64,000 bases of DNA from Vibrio tritonius (GTDB lineage Bacteria > Pseudomonadota > Gammaproteobacteria > Enterobacterales > Vibrionaceae). Shown one piece after another: positions 58,676-64,000 of this stretch. The translations under genes were made by a program, and so were the position numbers. Within the stretch, counting starts at the first letter, position 1; each line of letters starts with the position of its first letter. The stretch spans positions 434,001 to 498,000 of the forward strand of contig NZ_AP014635.1 in NCBI RefSeq assembly GCF_001547935.1, given 5' to 3'. The notes beneath the pieces are model-generated. The model had not been told where the DNA came from. It was given only the letters and a program-made list of their open reading frames with translations, and did no database searches.

Positions 58676-59130
58676 GCCAACAGATTTTACTCACCGTCGG
58701 TAACTACATGATGGGGGATGATGCTGCTGGCCCTTTGTTGGCGAAGCTATGTCGTGAAAACCCTCTTGGTGCATGGGATGTGTTGGATGGTGGCACCATG
58801 CCAGAAGACACCTTGCATTTGATTCGTCGGGCGCAGCCACAACGAGTCGTGGTGGTCGATGCGGCCGATTTCGGCGAGCAAGTTGGTGAAATTCGCGTGA
58901 TTGAGCAAGAAACCAGTGCCGACATGTTTTTGGTTTCTACTCACAGTCTGCCTCTCAATTTCTTACTCAATGAACTAAAAACCTTTGTTCCGGAAGTGAC
59001 CTTTATTGGTATTCAGCCAGAACAAGTTGGATTTTCTTACCCCATGACTCCGGCGGTAAGAAAAGCTGTCGAACATCTCTACCAGTGTTTACCTAACTGG
59101 GAAGGTGACGGCGGTTTTGCTCATTGCTAG
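58672..59130 (+). CDS. hycI: Hydrogenase maturation protease HycI
   Basis: Endopeptidase that removes the C-terminal extension of HyfG after nickel insertion. The 152 residues show the family signature LLTVGNYMMGDDAAGPLLAKL with its acidic residues, DGGTMPEDTLHLI, VVVDAADFG, and STHSLPLNFLLNELK. This is the last gene of the hyf operon, with GAGGTGG upstream of the ATG. Confidence 0.94.
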   Translation: MSQQILLTVGNYMMGDDAAGPLLAKLCRENPLGAWDVLDGGTMPEDTLHLIRRAQPQRVVVVDAADFGEQVGEIRVIEQETSADMFLVSTHSLPLNFLLNELKTFVPEVTFIGIQPEQVGFSYPMTPAVRKAVEHLYQCLPNWEGDGGFAHC

Positions 59131-59140
59131 TTCTGCTAGC

Positions 59141-59185
59141 TCGTCACTAGTGTCATTGGTGTTCGTCACTAATGTCGACTGACGA
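59141..59185. promoter_or_regulatory. Enhancer palindromes upstream of hydN (probable FhlA sites)
   Basis: Two related near-palindromes, TCGTCACTAGTGTCAT and TCGTCACTAATGTCGA, centred 22 bp apart, i.e. on the same face of the helix. They resemble TCGACACTAGTGTCGA upstream of hyfA. They lie about 125-145 bp upstream of the sigma-54 promoter with an AT-rich stretch between. A half-site, CGACACTAG, also lies in the hydN leader. Confidence 0.62.
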
Positions 59186-59293
59186 GATAGAGAGCTGTAA
59201 TGACAGTGTTATTAAACGATATTTATCGTGAGCTATGTTTAAAAATAAATATAAAACAGTGAGTTATTTTGTCTTTTTACTCAACTGAAAGAT

Positions 59294-59309
59294 TGGCACG
59301 TCTCGTGCT
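59294..59309 (+). promoter_or_regulatory. Sigma-54 promoter of hydN-fdhF
   Basis: TGGCACGTCTCGTGCT matches the -24/-12 consensus with GG and GC correctly spaced. It lies 55 bp upstream of the hydN start. Confidence 0.85.
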
Positions 59310-59363
59310 TAATAGGCATTAGAGTTTTTTAACTCTGGTGTACCGACACTAGAAGGATATCGC

Positions 59364-59912
59364 ATGAATCGTTTTGTCTTTGCAGACGCCACTAAATGTA
59401 TTGGTTGTCGAACTTGTGAAGTAGCGTGCGCGATTTCTCACCAAGAAGGATGTTCAGGCACGCTGCAGAATGCTGAGAGTTTTGTCCCTCGCCTGCAGTT
59501 GGTGAAAAATGCGCAGGTTACCACTCCTGTCATGTGTCGTCAGTGTGACGACGCTCCTTGTGCTCAAGTTTGTCCTAACAACGCCATCGTCCATGAAGAT
59601 GGTTTTGTTAAGGTGATTCAATCTCGCTGCATTGGTTGTAAAACCTGCGCTGTTGCTTGCCCATTTGGCGCAATGGCGGTTGTAACCTCAATGGTAGAAG
59701 AAAATCACGGTGCTGCGGCTTTATTCAGCCGTAAAGTGCCTAAATCACAGGCGATTAAATGTGATTTATGTTCTCACCGTGAAAATGGTCCGGCTTGTGT
59801 AGAAGTTTGCCCAACTGGTGCTATCAGTATGATTAATTCTGATGAACTTCAACAAACCAGTCAGCAAAAACGCGAAGAAGCGGCCACTCGCGCTGCTGGT
59901 ATCACTGTCTGA
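59364..59912 (+). CDS. hydN: Electron-transfer protein HydN
   Basis: Polyferredoxin of 182 residues with four cluster motifs: CIGCRTCEVACAISH, CRQCDDAPCAQVCP, CIGCKTCAVACPFGA, CDLCSHRENGPACVEVCP. In E. coli the homologue supports formate dehydrogenase H activity. It starts 55 bp downstream of a sigma-54 promoter and is followed by fdhF after 15 bp, so the two form one unit. Confidence 0.93.
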   Translation: MNRFVFADATKCIGCRTCEVACAISHQEGCSGTLQNAESFVPRLQLVKNAQVTTPVMCRQCDDAPCAQVCPNNAIVHEDGFVKVIQSRCIGCKTCAVACPFGAMAVVTSMVEENHGAAALFSRKVPKSQAIKCDLCSHRENGPACVEVCPTGAISMINSDELQQTSQQKREEAATRAAGITV

Positions 59913-59927
59913 TTTAAGAAGGTTAAT

Positions 59928-62072
59928 ATGAAAAAATCCATTGCTGTTTGCCCTTACTGTGGCACTGGGTGCAAACTGAATTTACTTGTTGAAAACGACA
60001 AGGTTGTTGGTGCAGAACCTGCTATGGGTCGTACTAACGAAGGTAACCTATGTTTGAAAGGTTACTATGGTTGGGACTTCTTAAATGACACCAACCTTTT
60101 GACTCCACGTCTAAAACACCCAATGATTCGCCGTACTCGTGACTCAAAACTTGAAGCGGTTTCTTGGGATGAAGCGTTAGATTTCGCTGTTGAACGTTTA
60201 ACGGCAATTAAAGAAAAATACGGCGCTGATTCTATCATGACTACAGGTTCTGCTCGTGGTCCTGGTAACGAAGCAAACTATGTGATGCAAAAATTTGCTC
60301 GTGCGGTTATTGGTACTAACAACGTCGACCACTGTGCGCGTGTTTGTCACGCTCCATCTGTATCAGGTCTAGAATCCACCGTAGGTAACGGTGCGATGAG
60401 TAACTCAATCAACGAAATTGCAGAATCTAAATGTTTGCTGTTCTTTGGTTATAACGTCGCGGATTCTCACCCTGTTATCGCGCGTCAAGTTTTCAAAGCG
60501 AAAGCCAATGGCGCGAAAGTGATCGTGTGTGACCCGCGTAAAATCGAATCCGTTCGTATCGCTGACCAATGGGTTCCATTGAAAAATGGTTCTAACATGG
60601 CGGTGGTTAACGCGATTGCTTACACCTTGATTGATGAAAACCTTTACGATGTAGATTACGTGCAACGTTACACTGAAGGTTTTGAAGAATTCCGTAAAAC
60701 CGTGATGAACTACTGTCCTGAAGAAGTAGAACACATCACTGGTGTACGTGGTGAAGAGATTCGTCAAGCGGCTCGCACTTACGCAAATGCCTCTGAATCT
60801 ATGATTCTATGGGGTATGGGTGTAACCCAATTTGGTCAAGCAGTGGACGTAGTTCGCGGTTTGGCTGGTCTTGCTATGATGACCGGTAACTTTGGTCGTC
60901 GCGGTGTGGGCGTAGGTCCAGTACGTGGTCAAAACAACGTACAAGGGACTTGTGATATGGGCATGTTGCCTCATCAATACCCTGGTTACCAACCTGTTAC
61001 TGATGATACAATTCGTGAAAAATTCGAAAAAGCATGGGGTGTGAAACTGTCTCACAAACCGGGCTACCGCATTACTGAAGTAGGTCATAAAGTGGCTGAA
61101 GGCGTATGTAAGGCTTACTACATCTTCGGTGAAGACCCTGCTCAAACTGAAGCTGACTTAGCACAAATGCGTAAAACATTGAGCGATCTTGAATTGGTTA
61201 TCGTCCAAGATATCTTTATGACTAAAACTGCAGAACGTGCCGACATTATCTTCCCATCCACCAGTTGGGGTGAGCACGAAGGCGTTTACTCAAGTGCTGA
61301 CCGCGGTTTCCAACGCTTCTACAAAGCAGTGACTCCGCCACCAGATGTGAAACCAGACTGGGAAATCTTCAGCCTATTGGCAACTCGCATGGGTTACCCA
61401 ATGCACTTTAATAACACTGAAGAAATCTGGGACGAAATGCGTCACCTATGCCCTCTGTATGAAGGTGCAACCTACGAAAAAATGGCTGGCCTTAAAGGCG
61501 TGCAATGGCCATGTGTCGATGAAGCAGACCCTGGTACTCCTTATCTATTTGAAGGTAATAAATTCTCTATGCCTTCAGGTAAAGGTAAATTCTTGGGTGC
61601 TGAATGGCGTGCTCCTGTTGAACAACCTGATGCGGATTACCCATTGGTGCTTTCAACTGTCCGTGAAGTGGGCCACTACTCTTGCCGTTCTATGACTGGT
61701 AACTGTACTGCACTAACCACCTTGGCTGATGAACCTGGATTTGCACAAATCAACCCTGAAGATGCGACTAAATATGGCATCAAAGATCAGCAACTGATCT
61801 GGGTTTCATCTCGTCGCGGTAAAGTGATTACTCGTGCGAATGTGAACCCTCGTGTGAATAAAGGTGCTATTTACATGACTTACCAATGGTGGGTAGGTGC
61901 TTGTAACGAGCTAACTATCGAACGTGTCGACCCAATTTCAAGCACACCTGAATATAAATATTGTGCAGTGAAAGTGGAAGCGATCGAAGATACCGCGTGG
62001 GCTGAAAATTACGTGAAAACTGAATACAGTAATATGAAAGCTCGCCTAAGATCACACGTTGAACAGGCATAA
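59928..62072 (+). CDS. fdhF: Formate dehydrogenase H, cysteine type
   Basis: Molybdopterin enzyme of 714 residues that oxidises formate to CO2 and feeds electrons to the hydrogenase. It has the N-terminal [4Fe-4S] motif CPYCGTGCKLNLLVEN ... GNLCLKG, and C-terminal molybdopterin-binding regions. The active-site stretch is RVCHAPSVSGLESTVGNGAMSN. Residue 140, selenocysteine in the E. coli enzyme, is encoded here by TGT (60345-60347). There is no in-frame TGA. Catalysis is expected to be selenium-independent but possibly slower. Confidence 0.95.
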   Translation: MKKSIAVCPYCGTGCKLNLLVENDKVVGAEPAMGRTNEGNLCLKGYYGWDFLNDTNLLTPRLKHPMIRRTRDSKLEAVSWDEALDFAVERLTAIKEKYGADSIMTTGSARGPGNEANYVMQKFARAVIGTNNVDHCARVCHAPSVSGLESTVGNGAMSNSINEIAESKCLLFFGYNVADSHPVIARQVFKAKANGAKVIVCDPRKIESVRIADQWVPLKNGSNMAVVNAIAYTLIDENLYDVDYVQRYTEGFEEFRKTVMNYCPEEVEHITGVRGEEIRQAARTYANASESMILWGMGVTQFGQAVDVVRGLAGLAMMTGNFGRRGVGVGPVRGQNNVQGTCDMGMLPHQYPGYQPVTDDTIREKFEKAWGVKLSHKPGYRITEVGHKVAEGVCKAYYIFGEDPAQTEADLAQMRKTLSDLELVIVQDIFMTKTAERADIIFPSTSWGEHEGVYSSADRGFQRFYKAVTPPPDVKPDWEIFSLLATRMGYPMHFNNTEEIWDEMRHLCPLYEGATYEKMAGLKGVQWPCVDEADPGTPYLFEGNKFSMPSGKGKFLGAEWRAPVEQPDADYPLVLSTVREVGHYSCRSMTGNCTALTTLADEPGFAQINPEDATKYGIKDQQLIWVSSRRGKVITRANVNPRVNKGAIYMTYQWWVGACNELTIERVDPISSTPEYKYCAVKVEAIEDTAWAENYVKTEYSNMKARLRSHVEQA

Positions 62073-62131
62073 TTAAGATTTTAGTAAATTAAGTTCCTGA
62101 TAATTTAGGATCTTAGTGAATTAAGATCAAA

Positions 62132-62182
62132 GAAGGCTCTTTTAGTATGCGGTATTATACGTGCAACTAAAGAGCCTTTTTA
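62132..62182 (+). terminator. Terminator after fdhF
   Basis: Stem AAGGCTCTTTTAG/CTAAAGAGCCTT separated by a loop of about 20 bases and followed by T6. It lies directly in front of the proposed fhlA start. Confidence 0.75.
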
Positions 62183-62190
62183 TTAATGCC

Positions 62191-64000
62191 ATGAATCAAA
62201 TAGCCCAAGAATTAATGATATTCTCCAAGGCAATGTTATCGATTAACGATACCGCTGACTTGTTGATATTTCTTAACAGTGAAGAGTGTGCTTTTTTACA
62301 AGTAGATAAGATCAACATCATATTGCGTTGTGGTCAATCTGATGAATCTGTTCTTTATTATGTAGATGAGCAAAATCGCGTTCATCGCGAAGCTTTTTAC
62401 CATCAGGAATACGATTTATACAGTATGCCTTATGATGATGGCTTATATAATTTAGATGGCGTTAGTTTTTATTATTCCCACCCGCACTTCGCTGAGCATC
62501 CTGCCTATTCCGATATTCATCATTATTGCAAAATCCCGCTTAAATCAATGAACCAACAAATCGGTTTTATTGAGTTTATTAACCCCCAAGTGGATGAGCT
62601 GGAAGATGGAGAGCGTCAGTTTCGTTTACAAAACAGCATGATAGTGTCCTTTGTTACTCATGTTCTTGATCATGAGTTAACCAGTTCCATGACGAAACAG
62701 ATCAGTCACGAGCGGGACAATTATCATATCTTGGTTGATGTCACCAATGCGGTGATCAGCCAAAGCAATAAAGAAATGCTATTGAGTTCTTTGCAGCAGT
62801 GTATCTATCAGCATTTTTCGGTGACGGATCTCGCTCTTATCGATATCAATCAAGGACTTTATACGCAAAGTACCAGTCGGATGGCGGATGGTCAGGTGTA
62901 TCAACAAAGCCATTTCTTTACCGATGATTCCGCCTTTCTCGCCGCAGTAAACAAAAATGAAGTGGTCTATTTGGATAAGAAGCTTCTTGCCAAAATGGAA
63001 GACCAAAAAAATACCCTACAGTTTGCCGATGATATCACCCAAATTATTGTGATGCCGTTGATTTTCCGTCGCATGAAAGTGGGCTACATCGCTTATATGA
63101 TGCGTCAGGACAAACAGATGCAAAGCATGGATATTGATACCTTGCAGCAAGTGGCGGCGCGAGTGGCATTAGCGATGCACAGTGTTAATGTGCACGAAGC
63201 GCACACCAAAATGATGCCGAAAAGTGAATATGTATCGATTGAAGATAGCTATGATAAGCATCTGATTTTTGATGATATTATTAGTCAAAGCGAATCAATG
63301 AATAAGGTGCTCGACCAAGTGGCGATGGTGGCCGATTGCGACAGTACCGTGATGATTTTGGGTGAAACGGGCACCGGGAAAGAGCTGATTGCACGAGCGA
63401 TTCATAAGATGAGTCGGCGTAGTCAGAAACGCATGGTGAAAATGAACTGTGCAGCGGTGCCAGAAGGGTTGTTTGAAAGTGAACTGTTTGGTCACGAAAA
63501 AGGGGCATTTACTGGCGCGATCAGCAGTCGAGTCGGACGATTTGAGCAAGCCAATAACGGCACTTTGTTCTTAGATGAAATTGGTGATATGCCGATTGAA
63601 TTGCAACCTAAGTTGTTGCGTGCACTACAAGAAAGTGAAATTGAACGGGTGGGTAAAAACCAACTGATTCCCGTTGATGTGCGCATTTTGGTTGCCACCA
63701 ATGCCGATTTGCTCTCCATGGTGCAGGAGAAAACTTTCCGTAGCGATCTTTATTATCGCCTCAATATTTTCCCAATTCAGATCCCGCCACTGCGTGAGCG
63801 TCCCGAAGATATTCCTTTGTTAGTCAAACACTTCACGCGCACTATCTCGAAAAAAATGGGCAAGAACATTTCGGCGGTTGCGAACAGTTCAATGCGCGCG
63901 CTAAGTGCATTTAGTTGGCCGGGAAATGTCCGCCAACTGCGTAATTTTATTGAACGTTCCGTGATCTTAACTCGTGGTGATGTCCTTAATGTGCCTGTTG
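62191..64000 (+). CDS. fhlA: FhlA-type formate hydrogenlyase activator (3' end outside the window)
   Basis: Sigma-54-dependent activator; 603 codons are in the window and the frame stays open. An N-terminal GAF-like sensor region (residues about 1-350, including ERDNYHILVDVTNAVISQ) precedes the AAA+ domain. Visible motifs are Walker A GETGTGKE (391-398), the sigma-54 contact GAFTGA (about 438-443), Walker B LFLDEIGDMP and FRSDLYYRLNIFPI. The sequence follows E. coli FhlA closely in this domain. The DNA-binding helix-turn-helix should lie beyond 64000. ATG 62191 lacks a ribosome site; starts at 62215 or 62233 are possible. It probably activates the two sigma-54 promoters of this locus. Confidence 0.93.
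   Translation, partial: MNQIAQELMIFSKAMLSINDTADLLIFLNSEECAFLQVDKINIILRCGQSDESVLYYVDEQNRVHREAFYHQEYDLYSMPYDDGLYNLDGVSFYYSHPHFAEHPAYSDIHHYCKIPLKSMNQQIGFIEFINPQVDELEDGERQFRLQNSMIVSFVTHVLDHELTSSMTKQISHERDNYHILVDVTNAVISQSNKEMLLSSLQQCIYQHFSVTDLALIDINQGLYTQSTSRMADGQVYQQSHFFTDDSAFLAAVNKNEVVYLDKKLLAKMEDQKNTLQFADDITQIIVMPLIFRRMKVGYIAYMMRQDKQMQSMDIDTLQQVAARVALAMHSVNVHEAHTKMMPKSEYVSIEDSYDKHLIFDDIISQSESMNKVLDQVAMVADCDSTVMILGETGTGKELIARAIHKMSRRSQKRMVKMNCAAVPEGLFESELFGHEKGAFTGAISSRVGRFEQANNGTLFLDEIGDMPIELQPKLLRALQESEIERVGKNQLIPVDVRILVATNADLLSMVQEKTFRSDLYYRLNIFPIQIPPLRERPEDIPLLVKHFTRTISKKMGKNISAVANSSMRALSAFSWPGNVRQLRNFIERSVILTRGDVLNVPV

Noticed and set aside
60405..61145. Two minus-strand open frames of 112-120 residues within fdhF
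   Set aside because: Antisense shadows created by the codon usage of fdhF; no start signals and no recognisable products.
59928..62072. Selenocysteine readthrough in fdhF
   Set aside because: The frame is continuous without TGA and the key residue is a cysteine codon, so no SECIS element is needed.

Overview
The window is chromosomal DNA of a gammaproteobacterium, almost certainly a Vibrio. It carries the conserved Vibrio/enterobacterial order trmB-mutY-yggX-mltC, hemW-rdgB-yggU-yggT-proC-yggS-pilT-pilU-ruvX-yqgE-gshB-rsmE-endA-sprT-metK-tktA and epd-pgk-fba-mscS-argO-argP-yggE. An irgA/irgB-like pair sits between tktA and epd. Base composition is moderate, genes are dense, and most genes carry clear family motifs. 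The formate hydrogenlyase locus and the exo-polygalacturonase suggest one of the H2-producing, plant-associated vibrios, but this placement is inferred from gene content only.

Layout. 1-2.5 kb: end of djlA, then two minus-strand tRNA operons (Phe-Thr-Asn-Thr-Asn and Phe-Thr-Phe*-Asn) with near-identical terminators. 2.5-19.5 kb: housekeeping genes for DNA repair, tRNA/rRNA modification, glutathione and S-adenosylmethionine synthesis, and the twitching motors pilT/pilU. 19.8-33.3 kb: central carbon genes (tktA, epd, pgk, fba) interrupted by a Fur-type siderophore receptor and its LysR neighbour, followed by mscS, argO/argP and yggE. 33.4-40.2 kb: a PAS-GGDEF diguanylate cyclase, a possible small membrane protein, pyruvate kinase, a DeoR regulator and glmS. 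40.2-45.4 kb: a looser accessory stretch with two LysR genes, a nitroreductase, a cupin protein, tRNA-Leu and degraded sequence.

45.4-64 kb: the most distinctive part. A secreted exo-polygalacturonase (pehX) with a KdgR-type operator is divergent from a complete hydrogenase-4 operon (hyfABCDEFGHI-hyfJ-hycI). This is followed by hydN-fdhF and an fhlA-type sigma-54 activator that runs off the window. Both hyfA and hydN have a good -24/-12 promoter about 125-145 bp downstream of paired palindromes, as expected for activation by FhlA. FdhF carries cysteine where the E. coli enzyme has selenocysteine. Together these genes would oxidise formate to CO2 and H2 during fermentation through a membrane arm related to proton-pumping complex I.

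Three full copies and one short degenerate copy of a 117-285 bp repeat lie in intergenic regions. The repeat has TATACCC termini, about 24-bp inverted ends and two internal hairpin arms, and no coding capacity I can support. It is the best candidate here for an uncharacterised element, together with the palindromic enhancer motif of the formate hydrogenlyase locus.
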